Part shown: piece after piece, positions 1 through 7,944 of the stretch | Layout: each line of letters begins with the position of its first letter | Numbering within the stretch: the stretch's first letter is position 1 | From: Halosolutus amylolyticus | GTDB taxonomy: Archaea > Halobacteriota > Halobacteria > Halobacteriales > Natrialbaceae | Direction: 5' to 3' | Length of the DNA: 64,000 nt | Assembly (NCBI RefSeq): GCF_023566055.1 | Contig: NZ_JALIQP010000002.1 | Coordinates: 1,116,001 to 1,180,000 of the forward strand | Notes under the pieces: generated by a model | What the model was told of the DNA's origin: nothing | The model's input: only the letters and a program-made list of their open reading frames with translations | The model's database searches: none | Made by a program: the position numbers and the translations under genes

Positions 1-275
1 GGTTGTTCGCGAGCGCACAGACGTCGACGCCGGCGCGTTCGAGCGCCGGGACGGCCCAGTCGGGGTCCGCGCGGAAGTGAAACGGCCGGTGGGTACGTCG
101 CCACTGCTGGCCGCGGGTCGAGAGCACGCACTCGAGGTTGATCACCAGCCCGTCGAGCGCGCGTAGCCGATCGAGGACGTCTCCCCACACCGCGTCGACG
201 GCGCGCCGGCGCTGGCGATCGTCGACGAGCCGGCCGAGCATCACGTCGCCGGTGAAGCCGATCCGGGGTGTCATA
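1..275 (-). CDS. CapA-family metallophosphatase-like protein, N-terminal part (cut by window edge)
   Basis: Only the first 91 codons lie in the window; the gene runs off the left edge. The start ATG is the complement of 273-275. The N-terminus reads MTPRIGFTGDVMLGRLVDD, with the GDVMLGR motif typical of the PGA_cap/CapA calcineurin-like phosphoesterase fold, then INLECVLSTRG and an Asn-rich end (ALANN) that matches the metal-ligand region of that family. Bacterial CapA takes part in poly-gamma-glutamate capsule export; the role in haloarchaea is unproven. No signal peptide is seen, so a cytoplasmic role is likely. The family call is firm for the visible part; the C-terminus cannot be judged. 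Confidence 0.8.
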
Positions 276-500
276 CGGGCACGTACGTGAGCCGGGGAAA
301 AAGATGTGACAGGGGGGAGCCGGTGGCTCGATCGGACTCCGGACGGTCGAACCCGTCAGGGGGTTTCGCGGTGTTCCCGTCCGCATACGACGTGGATCCG
401 TGCCCGATCACGTGGCGACGCGGCCAGGAACGAGCGACGGAGCGGGCGATCCGAGCACGCGCCGACAGCTACAAAGTGTGACAACGCCGTCTAGTCGTAC

Positions 501-1322
501 ATGCACGTACTCGGCTGTCTGAACCGGGGGGCCGGCGAGGAGCGACGGGAGCAGGTCGTCGATCGGGTCGTCGATCGGCTCGCCCGCGAGGGGCGGGTCG
601 GTGTCGTCCGGTACGACGCGACGATCGCCGATGGCGCACACGAGGCGCTCACGGTCGGTGGCGACGTCACCTACGGACTCGGCGCCGACGGCGACTGGAC
701 CGCCTCGGGAACGGGGATGACCGTCGGCGACGCCATCGACGCGCTGGCACCGGACTGCGACTACGCCGTCGTCACGGGCGTCCCGGACCTCCAGTACCCC
801 GTGATCGCCGTCGGCGGCGACGCAGACGATCGGGACGACGTGCTCGCGACGGTCGATCGGGCCGGCGAACTCGACGAGGACGCGCTCGTGACCGCGCTCG
901 AGGAGCGAGACCCCCACGAGACGCTCGATTCGCTCGTCGCCCGCGTCAAACGCGCCCCGGAGGCCGAACTATCGGGCGCGATCGCGACCTTCACCGGCCG
1001 GGTGCGCGCGAAAGACGACCCGGACGACGCGCGCACGGAGTTTCTCGAGTTCGAGAAGTACGACGGTGTCGCCGACGGGCGAATGGCCACGATCGAGGCG
1101 GAACTCGAAGCCCGCGACGGAGTACTCGCGGTCGAACTCCACCACCGGACCGGCGTCGTCAGGGACGGCGAGGACATCGTCTTCGTCGTCGTCCTCGCGG
1201 GACACCGCGACGAGGCGTTCCGGGCCGTCGAGGACGGGATCAACCGGCTGAAAGACGAGGTACCCCTGTTCAAGAAGGAGGTTACGGTCGACGACGAGTA
1301 CTGGGTTCACGAGCGTTCGTGA
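501..1322 (+). CDS. moaE: Molybdopterin synthase catalytic subunit MoaE with N-terminal MobB-like domain
   Basis: 273 aa. Residues about 150-273 are MoaE: ATFTGRVR, FEKYDGVADGRM, HHRTGVVRDGED and the PLFKKEV lysine motif that forms the active site for transferring sulfur from MoaD to precursor Z. The N-terminal 140 residues (MHVLGCLNRGAG, then SGTGMTVGDAID and YAVVTGVPDLQYPVIAVGG) resemble a degenerate MobB-like GTP-binding domain, a fusion usual in haloarchaea. In Haloferax the MoaE partner is the ubiquitin-like SAMP1, which links this gene to the JAMM desampylase at 14166-14606. Acts in the cytoplasm in molybdenum cofactor synthesis. The gene stands alone, followed by 270 bp of noncoding DNA. 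Confidence 0.9.
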   Translation: MHVLGCLNRGAGEERREQVVDRVVDRLAREGRVGVVRYDATIADGAHEALTVGGDVTYGLGADGDWTASGTGMTVGDAIDALAPDCDYAVVTGVPDLQYPVIAVGGDADDRDDVLATVDRAGELDEDALVTALEERDPHETLDSLVARVKRAPEAELSGAIATFTGRVRAKDDPDDARTEFLEFEKYDGVADGRMATIEAELEARDGVLAVELHHRTGVVRDGEDIVFVVVLAGHRDEAFRAVEDGINRLKDEVPLFKKEVTVDDEYWVHERS

Positions 1323-1432
1323 TCGTTTCGCGGGTCGACCACAAGGGCTTTCTATCCGGCGAACGGTTCTAGAAACAAGTCGGGGACGTGATGTAGCGAC
1401 GGACGTTCCACCGCGATCGGGACCAGGGAGAT

Positions 1433-1469
1433 AACAGGTTAGAAGTGGTTTTAAAATTTCTAACCGGTT
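1433..1469. promoter_or_regulatory. 12-bp inverted repeat with AT-rich centre, possible operator
   Basis: Left arm AACAGGTTAGAA (1433-1444) and right arm TTCTAACCGGTT (1458-1469) are reverse complements with one mismatch, spaced by 13 nt that contain TTTTAAAA. The site sits in the 272-bp gap between moaE and the small gene at 1595, about 125 nt before that gene. A dimeric regulator or a promoter inside the loop are both possible. The symmetry is seen; the function is inference. Confidence 0.45.
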
Positions 1470-1564
1470 CTCAGGCGATCGTAAAACCCATCGTAAATCG
1501 GACTAAAAGGTCGCTTACCCACAGGATATCTGAACGCAATCGAAACGCCGCTAACCATCCGTCC

Positions 1565-1572
1565 TTTATAAC
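1565..1572 (+). promoter_or_regulatory. TATA box of the 1595 gene
   Basis: TTTATAAC centred about 27 nt before the ATG at 1595, the distance expected for a leaderless haloarchaeal transcript. This spacing is the main reason for choosing 1595 over upstream in-frame codons. Confidence 0.6.
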
Positions 1573-1594
1573 ATGTCTCTCCCACAACGGATGG

Positions 1595-1840
1595 ATGTCG
1601 ATGAGCACGACAGCCCAACCCTCCACGGAAAGCAAAGAACACCGCCTGAAGCGCTACCTGCGCGAACGCGCAGAAGACGGAGAGCTGTACTTCAAAGGGA
1701 AGTTCATCGCAGACGACGTCGGCATGTCCCCGAAAGAGATCGGCGCGCTGATGGTCAAGCTCTCGGAGTCCGCGACCGACCTCGAGATCGAGAAGTGGTC
1801 GTACACGAGCGCGACCACGTGGCGCGTCGAACCCGCCTGA
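1595..1840 (+). CDS. Small haloarchaeal wHTH-like protein (DUF7123-like)
   Basis: 81 aa, starting MSMSTTAQP; a second ATG at 1601 is possible. A basic-acidic stretch (KEHRLKRYLRERAEDGE) is followed by LYFKGKFIADDVGMSPKEIGALM, which looks like a winged-helix recognition region, and ends TTWRVEPA. This matches a small conserved haloarchaeal family that I recall as DUF7123; the number is from memory. Its role is unknown; the helix-turn-helix-like core suggests nucleic-acid binding. The strong TATA box just upstream suggests high, leaderless expression. It is a single-gene unit with long noncoding flanks. Confidence 0.75.
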   Translation: MSMSTTAQPSTESKEHRLKRYLRERAEDGELYFKGKFIADDVGMSPKEIGALMVKLSESATDLEIEKWSYTSATTWRVEPA

Positions 1841-2058
1841 TCGCCCATCGGCACATCCAACGCGTACGTCCTGACCCCACACGCACCCACGAACCGCAAC
1901 ACGCCACGCACCTCACGCACCCACCCTCTCACGCACGCAGGCGATCATCCCACGCTCCGCTCACCAGCCGCCTGCGATCACCCACCTGTTACGCCGGCGC
2001 GTCGGCCGCCGACGCCATCCGGCATCCGATCGGCCATCGCGCGTCGGTCCCGTCGGCC

Positions 2059-2084
2059 GACGTGCTGGTCCCCGTCAGCACGTC
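2059..2084. repeat. Perfect 9-bp hairpin
   Basis: GACGTGCTG (2059-2067) pairs with CAGCACGTC (2076-2084) across an 8-nt loop. It is followed at once by a 7-bp stem, TCCGTTC (2085-2091) with GAACGGA (2107-2113). Two stacked hairpins without a T-run fit a structured RNA better than a classic terminator. Confidence 0.5.
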
Positions 2085-2171
2085 TCCGTTCGTTCACGCA
2101 CGTCCTGAACGGAGACGCGCCAGCGACCCGGAACAGCGACGCCCTCACGCAGTTCCCGTCGAAAACGGGGA

Positions 2172-2199
2172 CGCCTGCCGACGACAGGCGATTTATACG
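2172..2199 (+). promoter_or_regulatory. Hairpin plus TATA box of the M50 protease gene
   Basis: CGCCTG (2172-2177) and CAGGCG (2185-2190) form a perfect 6-bp inverted repeat with a 7-nt spacer, directly abutting ATTTATACG (2191-2199). The TATA centre lies about 27 nt before the ATG at 2222, so the message is probably leaderless. The inverted repeat is placed where a regulator could affect TFB binding. Confidence 0.5.
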
Positions 2200-2221
2200 A
2201 GCCGGCGAGTAAACACGGGTA

Positions 2222-3379
2222 ATGGAGGACGTCGATTCGTCCAGATTCAATCCGTCAGCGCGAGGCGGATCGACACTCGATGCGGGCCCGCCGATCGATC
2301 GCATCGAGTCCGTGTTTGCCGTCTACGAGACGCGAACCGAGGGCGACCGACTGGTCTACTACGGCGACCCGCTTCGCCCGCCCGAACAGGTGATCCGCGA
2401 GCTGTGGCCGGCGTTTCGGGAAACGGGGTACGAACCCCAGCTGACGATCCGCCACGGCGAGTACGTCCTCGTCGCCGAACCGACGGAGATCGGTATCGAC
2501 GGGATCCCGTGGACGAACCTGGTGCTGTTCCTGGCGACGATCGTCTCGACGCTGTTTGCCGGCGCACAGTGGTACTACTTCGATCCGTTCTCGAACCCGG
2601 CGGAACTGCTCCGCGCGTGGCCGTTTACCGCCGCGGTCCTGGGCGTCTGGAGCGTCCACGAGATGGGCCACTACGTCATGAGCCGCTACCACCGCGTCGA
2701 CGCCTCGCTGCCGTACTTCATCCCCGTCCCGTCGCTCATCGGGACGATGGGCGCGGTCATCAAGATGAAGGGGCGCATGCCCGATCGGAAGGCGCTGTTC
2801 GACATCGGCGTCGCCGGGCCGCTCGCTGGGCTGATTGCGACGGTCGTCGTCACGATAATCGGGCTGCATCTGCCGCCCGTCACCGCACCCCCGGGGCTGG
2901 TCAACGATCCCGACGCGTTCCAGATCAACCTCGGCTATCCGCTGTTGCTGGAGTGGCTCGCGGCGCTGTTCGATCAGCCGCTGTACCGCGACGATCCGGC
3001 GACCGCGGTAAACCCGGTCGTCATCGGCGGCTGGGTCGGCATGTTCGTCACGTTCCTCAACCTGATCCCGGTCGGCCAGCTAGACGGCGGCCACATCCTC
3101 CGGGCGATGACCGGCGAGTTCCAGGAGACGATCGCGGCTCTCGTCCCCGGCGTGCTCTTCGCGCTCGCCGCCTACCTCTACTACATCGCGGACTACGGCC
3201 GGTACGCCGTGTTCATCTGGGTATTCTGGGGCTTCCTGACCGCCGTGATTGCGGCCGTCGGTCCCGCCCAGCCGGTCGACGACGACGGACTGGACCGCGG
3301 CCGGTTCCTGCTCGGGGTCGTCACCTTCGCCCTCGGCGCGCTCTGTTTCATGGCGGTGCCGATCGAGATGATTCCCTAG
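2222..3379 (+). CDS. Site-2-protease-like M50 membrane metalloprotease
   Basis: 385 aa. A soluble N-terminal domain of about 95 residues precedes several membrane segments. HEMGH at residues 146-150 is the zinc motif of intramembrane M50 proteases, and QLDGGHILRAM near residue 285 supplies the third ligand motif. Members cut membrane-bound substrates such as anti-sigma or regulatory proteins within the bilayer; the target here is unknown. The start follows the TATA box at 2191. The 3' end overlaps the convergent thiL stop: both stop codons fall within one CTAG tetramer at 3376-3379. One of three M50-type proteases in the window (others at 17251 and 47671). Confidence 0.88.
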   Translation: MEDVDSSRFNPSARGGSTLDAGPPIDRIESVFAVYETRTEGDRLVYYGDPLRPPEQVIRELWPAFRETGYEPQLTIRHGEYVLVAEPTEIGIDGIPWTNLVLFLATIVSTLFAGAQWYYFDPFSNPAELLRAWPFTAAVLGVWSVHEMGHYVMSRYHRVDASLPYFIPVPSLIGTMGAVIKMKGRMPDRKALFDIGVAGPLAGLIATVVVTIIGLHLPPVTAPPGLVNDPDAFQINLGYPLLLEWLAALFDQPLYRDDPATAVNPVVIGGWVGMFVTFLNLIPVGQLDGGHILRAMTGEFQETIAALVPGVLFALAAYLYYIADYGRYAVFIWVFWGFLTAVIAAVGPAQPVDDDGLDRGRFLLGVVTFALGALCFMAVPIEMIP

Positions 3380-4248
3380 CCGTGCGTGTAGCCCCGATCG
3401 GCGAGTGAGTCCCCGTCGAGGGAGACTCCGTCCGCGAGGACGGACCCGATCGGCGTCAGCGCAACCGGTGTGTCCGCGCGAGCCGCGGCCACGTCGTCTT
3501 CGGGGATCGTACAGACGAGTTCGAAGTCCTCGCCGAACGTCGTCGCCCGATCGAGCGCCTCGCGCTCGCTGTCGGTCGTCTCGAAGACGGCGTCATCGAT
3601 CGGGATGGAGTCCGACTCGATGGCGAACCCGCAGTCGCTCGCCTCGGCGAGCTGGTGGAGCGATCGGGCGAGACCGTCGCTCGAGTCCATCATGGCCGTC
3701 GCGTGGGGGGCGAGCGCCCGGCCGGCCGCGACGCGGGGCTCGAACTGGAACAGGTCGTTCCCGCGCTCGTGATCGCCTCGCTCGAACTGAGCGATCGCCG
3801 CCGCGGTGCGTCCCAGCGTGCCGGTGACGCAGACGACGTCACCGGGGCGCGCCCCGCCCCGACGGACCGGGTCGGTCGTTCGGCCGATAGCGGTCGTCGA
3901 GACGGTGAACTCGTCGTGCCCGTCGAGGTCGCCGCCGACGTACTCGGCGCCGACGGACTCGCAGACGTCGCTCGCGCCGCGAACGAACCCGAGCAGTTCC
4001 TCGCGATCGAATTCGGGAGCGGCGTAGGCGGCGACCGCGGCGATCGCCTCGGCCCCCATGGCCGCGACGTCCGACAGCGACGCCCCGACCGATCGCCAGC
4101 CGGCCGTATACCGGGTCGTCCCCGCGGGAAAGTCCGTCCGCTCGTGGAGCATGTCCGTCGTCACGACCAGCCCGTCGACGATCGCGGCGTCGTCGCCGAC
4201 GGGATCGAGTTCGTCCGCCAGTAGTGTCAGGGCGGCCCGTTCGTCCAT
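3376..4248 (-). CDS. thiL: Thiamine-monophosphate kinase
   Basis: 290 aa. ATP-dependent phosphorylation of thiamine monophosphate to thiamine diphosphate, the last step of the cofactor pathway. Visible motifs: GDDAAIVDGL near the N-terminus, LSDVAAMGA, GGDLDG, MMDSSDGLARSLHQL and FGEDFELVCTIP, all typical of the AIR-synthase/ThiL fold with its Mg-ATP aspartates. The start ATG at 4246-4248 gives MDERAALTLLADELDPVGDDAA, the usual N-terminus; longer in-frame extensions lack family similarity. Convergent with the M50 gene and divergent from S19e. Confidence 0.93.
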   Translation of the reverse strand: MDERAALTLLADELDPVGDDAAIVDGLVVTTDMLHERTDFPAGTTRYTAGWRSVGASLSDVAAMGAEAIAAVAAYAAPEFDREELLGFVRGASDVCESVGAEYVGGDLDGHDEFTVSTTAIGRTTDPVRRGGARPGDVVCVTGTLGRTAAAIAQFERGDHERGNDLFQFEPRVAAGRALAPHATAMMDSSDGLARSLHQLAEASDCGFAIESDSIPIDDAVFETTDSEREALDRATTFGEDFELVCTIPEDDVAAARADTPVALTPIGSVLADGVSLDGDSLADRGYTHG

Positions 4249-4505
4249 ACCGCCCGTTTCGCGTCCAGCGCGAAAAACGACCCGGACCTGCCGGGTGACC
4301 GAATCGAGCGGGCGATCGTCTCGAAGCGAGACCGACGGCGGGAGACGGCCGGCCGTTGCTCGGCGTCCGCGCCGACGACCGGGCATGGAGCGCGATCGGG
4401 CGGGCTGGCCCGGATGAGCGAGCGTCGGCAACGCACGGTATCGGCTGTCAACGCCGCCAGAGAACAACGATGGCCTTAAATGCCGCCGACGGGAACCACA
4501 CGCCA

Positions 4506-4961
4506 ATGGCTACGATGTACGACGTTCCGGCGGACGACCTCATCGAGGCGCTCGCCGAGGACCTCGAGGACCGACTCGACGAACCCGACTGGAGCGAGTT
4601 CGTGAAGACTGGCGTCGACCGCGAACTCCCGCCCGAACAGGAGGACTTCTGGGCGACCCGCGCCGCCAGCCTCCTGCGCAAGGTGGCCGATCGCGGCCCC
4701 GTCGGCGTCGAACGACTCTCGACCGAGTACGGCGGCTCGAAGGGCGGCTCGACCCGCTACCGCGTCGCCCCCGACAAGCGCGCCGACGGCTCGAAGAACC
4801 TGATCCGCACCATCCTCCAGCAGCTCGAAGACGAGGGGCTCGTCGACATCGCGGAGGGTGAGGGCCGCCGCGTCACCCCCGAAGGACAGAGCCTGCTCGA
4901 CGACACCGCCGGCGAGGTCCTCGAAGAACTCGATCGCCCGGAACTCGAGCGCTACGCGTAA
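4506..4961 (+). CDS. rps19e: 30S ribosomal protein S19e
   Basis: 151 aa, [20 protein letters not shown]. The sequence [49 protein letters not shown] and the C-terminal [11 protein letters not shown] winged-helix part are hallmarks of eS19, a small-subunit protein needed for late maturation of the 30S particle. ATG at 4506 is preceded by CTTAAATG about 27 nt upstream (leaderless). It heads a run with the PDCD5-like gene, an association common in archaea. Confidence 0.97.
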   Translation: MATMYDVPADDLIEALAEDLEDRLDEPDWSEFVKTGVDRELPPEQEDFWATRAASLLRKVADRGPVGVERLSTEYGGSKGGSTRYRVAPDKRADGSKNLIRTILQQLEDEGLVDIAEGEGRRVTPEGQSLLDDTAGEVLEELDRPELERYA

Positions 4962-5068
4962 ACGATCGCAAACTGTGTCGTTTTCGGGACGCCGATCACG
5001 TCGAGAGGCCTCACTTTCCGCGGTCCGTAATCATTTTCCCGCCTGCAGGACAAGAGTGTGATATAGCT

Positions 5069-5419
5069 ATGAGCGGATCACCCGACGAGGAGAAACTCGA
5101 GGAACTCCGACAGAAGAAGATGGAGCAGCTCCAGGAGCAGGCCGAGGGCCAGCAGGGGAGCGAAGCCCAGGAGGCCGCCCAGCAACAGGCCGAGGCCCAG
5201 AAGAAGGCCCTCCTGCGCCAGCACCTGACCGACGACGCCCGCAAACGGCTCAACACCGTCAAGATGAGCAAGCCCCAGTTCGGCGAACAGGTCGAACGGC
5301 AGGTCGTCACCCTCGCCCGATCGGGACGCATCCAGGGCAAGATCGACGACGGGAAGATGAAACAGCTCCTCCAGGAGCTCAAGCCCGACTCGAAGAGCTT
5401 CGACATCAAGCGCCGGTGA
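5069..5419 (+). CDS. PDCD5-family DNA-binding protein
   Basis: 116 aa. A Gln/Glu-rich N-terminal helix ([16 protein letters not shown]) is followed by the compact three-helix core with [24 protein letters not shown] and the tail [19 protein letters not shown], as in archaeal PDCD5/TFAR19 homologues. Archaeal members bind DNA and sit next to S19e in many genomes, as here. The stop codon TGA (5417-5419) overlaps the ATG of the next gene, so the two are translationally coupled. Confidence 0.93.
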   Translation: MSGSPDEEKLEELRQKKMEQLQEQAEGQQGSEAQEAAQQQAEAQKKALLRQHLTDDARKRLNTVKMSKPQFGEQVERQVVTLARSGRIQGKIDDGKMKQLLQELKPDSKSFDIKRR

Positions 5420-6009
5420 TGGAGCTCGGACTGCTCTACAGCGGCGGGAAGGACTCGACGCTCGCAGCGCTTCTCCTCGACGAGTTCTACGACGTCACGC
5501 TGGTGACCGGTCACTTCGGCGTCACCGACGACTGGAAACACGCCCGGAACACCGCCGAGTCGGTCGACTTCGCGTTCGAACGGCTCGATCTCGACCCCGA
5601 CGTCGCCCGCGAGGCCGTCGATCGGATCCGCGAGGACGGCTTCCCGCGCAACGGCATCCAGCGGGTTCACCGGCACGCCCTCGAACGGCTGGCCGAACAG
5701 GGGTTCGACGCGATCGCCGACGGAACCCGACGCGACGATCGGGTGCCGACGGTCTCGCGCGCACAGGCCCAGAGCCTGGAGGATCGCCACGGCGTCGACT
5801 ACATCGCCCCGCTATCGGGGTTCGGTCGGACCGCAGTCGATCGGCTGGTCGACGCCCACCTCAAGGTGACGGTCGGGCCGAGCGAGGCGATCGACCGGGC
5901 CGACTACGAGGCCGAGTTGCGGGCGCTCATCGCCGAGGCGGACGGTCCCGGGCGGGTGGCCGATCTCTTCCCCGCGCACGACCAGACGTACGTCACCGAC
6001 GTGCGCTAA
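5419..6009 (+). CDS. PP-loop ATP pyrophosphatase family protein
   Basis: 196 aa from ATG 5419, which overlaps the preceding stop in TGATG; a GTG at 5416 is an alternative. LLYSGGKDSTLAALLL is the PP-loop (SGGxDS) of adenine-nucleotide alpha hydrolases, which adenylate a substrate and release pyrophosphate, as in tRNA thiolation and NAD or GMP synthesis. The rest (GIQRVHRHALERLAEQ, IADGTRRDDRVPT) matches a short haloarchaeal family of unknown substrate. It lacks the Cys pairs of TtuA or ThiI. Association with S19e and PDCD5 hints at RNA modification, which is inference. Confidence 0.85.
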   Translation: MELGLLYSGGKDSTLAALLLDEFYDVTLVTGHFGVTDDWKHARNTAESVDFAFERLDLDPDVAREAVDRIREDGFPRNGIQRVHRHALERLAEQGFDAIADGTRRDDRVPTVSRAQAQSLEDRHGVDYIAPLSGFGRTAVDRLVDAHLKVTVGPSEAIDRADYEAELRALIAEADGPGRVADLFPAHDQTYVTDVR

Positions 6010-6152
6010 AGTCCCGTCTCCGGCACCGACCGTCGTCGGACCGTCGCGACCGATCCCGGCGACGGCGCGGACGTTAACGAGCGCGTTACTGTCTTTTCCT
6101 CGCGATAGTAGGGCCATAACCAAACCCGAGTTCGTGGGAGCCGATCCCACGC

Positions 6153-6647
6153 ATGAGCGAACGCACGCAAGTACGCGAGGTCTTCGCGGACGTCGAGCCC
6201 GACCCGGACGCGATCCTCGAGGCGACCGGTGCCGACTCCCCGGCGGAGCTAATCGCTGGCGGCGGGAGACACGACCCGATCGCGGACGAGGCGGCCGACG
6301 AGACGGCCGTCGCGGACCTGCTCGGGAACCTGAAGGACGCGGCGGACGAAACGGGCGAGCCAGCGGCCGATCGAGAGATCGACGACCCCGCATCGGGTCG
6401 AGATCCCGGGTCGGCGGATGAGTCGACGGACGACAGCGGGTCCGACGGGTCGATCGAGATGGAAATCACGTTCGGCGAACCGTCCGTGACGGTCCGCCGG
6501 GGTGACGGCGCCGCCATCGACGACCTGCTCGGCGGCGATCCGACACCGGACCGGCCGCGGGTAGCCGGCGTCGAGTCTGCCGGGATGGAACTGGTCGGTT
6601 CGCCGACGGTCACTCGCGTCTCGAGCGACGCGTTCGGGAGTCCCTGA
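6153..6647 (+). CDS. Haloarchaeal hypothetical acidic protein
   Basis: 164 aa, not recognised beyond being haloarchaeal in style. Residues 1-75 form an acidic helical part (VREVFADVEPDPDAILEATG), followed by a disordered Asp/Ser/Gly stretch and a C-terminal MEITFGEPSVTVRRGDGAAIDDLLGG. No membrane segment, signal or metal motif. The GC-rich third positions and acidic bias support real coding. Convergent with the histidine kinase gene, with a 44-bp gap. Confidence 0.65.
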   Translation: MSERTQVREVFADVEPDPDAILEATGADSPAELIAGGGRHDPIADEAADETAVADLLGNLKDAADETGEPAADREIDDPASGRDPGSADESTDDSGSDGSIEMEITFGEPSVTVRRGDGAAIDDLLGGDPTPDRPRVAGVESAGMELVGSPTVTRVSSDAFGSP

Positions 6648-6691
6648 GCAGACGCACGCGCCGATCGTACCGCAGTCACGTTGCCGGCGGA

Positions 6692-7840
6692 CTAGGTGAA
6701 CTCGAACCGGGCACCGCCGGCCTCGCTCTCGGTGATCGTCACGTCCCAGCCGTGGGCGTCGGCGATCGCCCGGACGATCGCCAGTCCGAGTCCGGAGCCG
6801 TCTTCGGCGGTCGAGTACCCGCGTTCGAGCACGTTCTCGCGTTCGTCCTCGGGGATGCCGGGTCCGTCATCCGCGACGAAGAAGCCGCCCGGGCAGGGTC
6901 CGACCCGGATGTGGACGTCCTCGCCGCCGTGGTCGATCGCGTCGTCAGCGCGGGAATCGCGCTGACTGCTTGTCGAACCGTGTTCGACACTGTTCCGGAA
7001 GCAGTTCTCGAACAGCTGCTTCGCGCGTTGTGGATCGACCTCCAGCGTGTGGTTCCCCTCCGTTTCGAGGGTCGCGTCGTGCGTTTCGGTCGCCGTCCAC
7101 GCCTCGCCCGCGAGTTCGACCAGCGGCACGTCGTAGGGGTCCTCGACCTGCGTGCCGTTGCGGGCGACCGAGAGCGACTCCTCGATCAGTTCGTCCATCC
7201 GGTCGAGCGCGCCGTCGACCGCTTTGAGGTGTTCGGCCTCGCCCGTCTCGAAGGCGGCGTCGAGTCGGCCGCGGGCTACCCCGAGCGGGTTCCGGAGGTC
7301 GTGGCTGACGACGCTCGCGAACTCCTCTAACCGTTCGCTCTGGCGGCGCGCCTCCCGGACCGCGGCCCGCTGGCGGATCTCGTAGATGCCGGCGATCGTT
7401 CCCGCCGCGACGCCGACCGTGCCGCCCATCAACATGAGATACAGCGGTTTGAGCGCGCCGGTGCCGTCGAGATACAGCACGTAGAGGTGGAGCGACGTCA
7501 CGAACGTCCCCGCGAGAAAGCCCCCGGCACCGTAGGCGAAGACGGTAAGTCGATCCCGGAGCGAGACGTCCCCCGCCACCAGTGTCCGATCGGCGAAGAC
7601 GACGGCCGAGGCGGCCAGCAGGGGGACGACACTCTCGAGAAGGGCCTGGGTGCTGAAGGCCTCGCCGGCGATGCGGGCACCGATGACGGCCGCGAGAAAG
7701 AGCCCGAGTGCCGACAGCGGCGACACGGGCACCTGTTCGCCGACATCGGTGACCCAGTCCTCGTCTCCCAGGGGTTGCACAGTGAACGTCAGCAGCCACG
7801 TTCCTATCAAGGTACGGGAGAATATCGATCGGGGGACCAT
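6692..7840 (-). CDS. Membrane sensor histidine kinase
   Basis: 382 aa. About four to five membrane segments in residues 1-150, then a short coiled-coil linker and the H-box SHDLRNPLGVARGRLDAAFE with the phospho-accepting His. The ATPase domain has the N-box LFENCFRNSVEHGS, G1 DDGPGIPEDER and G2 GSGLGLAIVRAI. Haloarchaeal kinases of this type lack a periplasmic sensor, and the membrane block may sense the bilayer or a small ligand. No response regulator gene lies nearby, so it is an orphan kinase. Start ATG at 7838-7840. Confidence 0.88.
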   Translation of the reverse strand: MVPRSIFSRTLIGTWLLTFTVQPLGDEDWVTDVGEQVPVSPLSALGLFLAAVIGARIAGEAFSTQALLESVVPLLAASAVVFADRTLVAGDVSLRDRLTVFAYGAGGFLAGTFVTSLHLYVLYLDGTGALKPLYLMLMGGTVGVAAGTIAGIYEIRQRAAVREARRQSERLEEFASVVSHDLRNPLGVARGRLDAAFETGEAEHLKAVDGALDRMDELIEESLSVARNGTQVEDPYDVPLVELAGEAWTATETHDATLETEGNHTLEVDPQRAKQLFENCFRNSVEHGSTSSQRDSRADDAIDHGGEDVHIRVGPCPGGFFVADDGPGIPEDERENVLERGYSTAEDGSGLGLAIVRAIADAHGWDVTITESEAGGARFEFT

Positions 7841-7944
7841 CGAACCAACGTGCGCGACCGACGAATCAAACGGCGGTGACGGATCGGGTGGAATCGGACC
7901 GGCGGAAGGAAGGATAGAAGTTCGCCGTCGGCGAACGCCCTGTC

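Larger units (their letters stand above)
1841..2221. other. Structured 381-bp intergenic region
   Basis: No convincing gene. The first 110 bp of the + strand are C-rich and poor in G and T (CACGCACC-like runs), then come three separate hairpins (2059-2084, 2085-2113, 2172-2190) and the promoter of the M50 gene. One reading frame is open across the whole region but has no family signature and no haloarchaeal acidic composition. A small RNA or a structured 3' end of the 1595 transcript is possible. Confidence 0.5.

Noticed and set aside
3376-3379. Overlapping stops in CTAG as a regulatory signal
   Set aside because: A compact convergent gene end; no further structure to support a function.
1573-3408. 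611-codon open frame overlapping the 1595 and M50 genes
   Set aside because: Arg/Pro-rich, no family signature, and out of frame with two well-supported genes; a GC-driven shadow.
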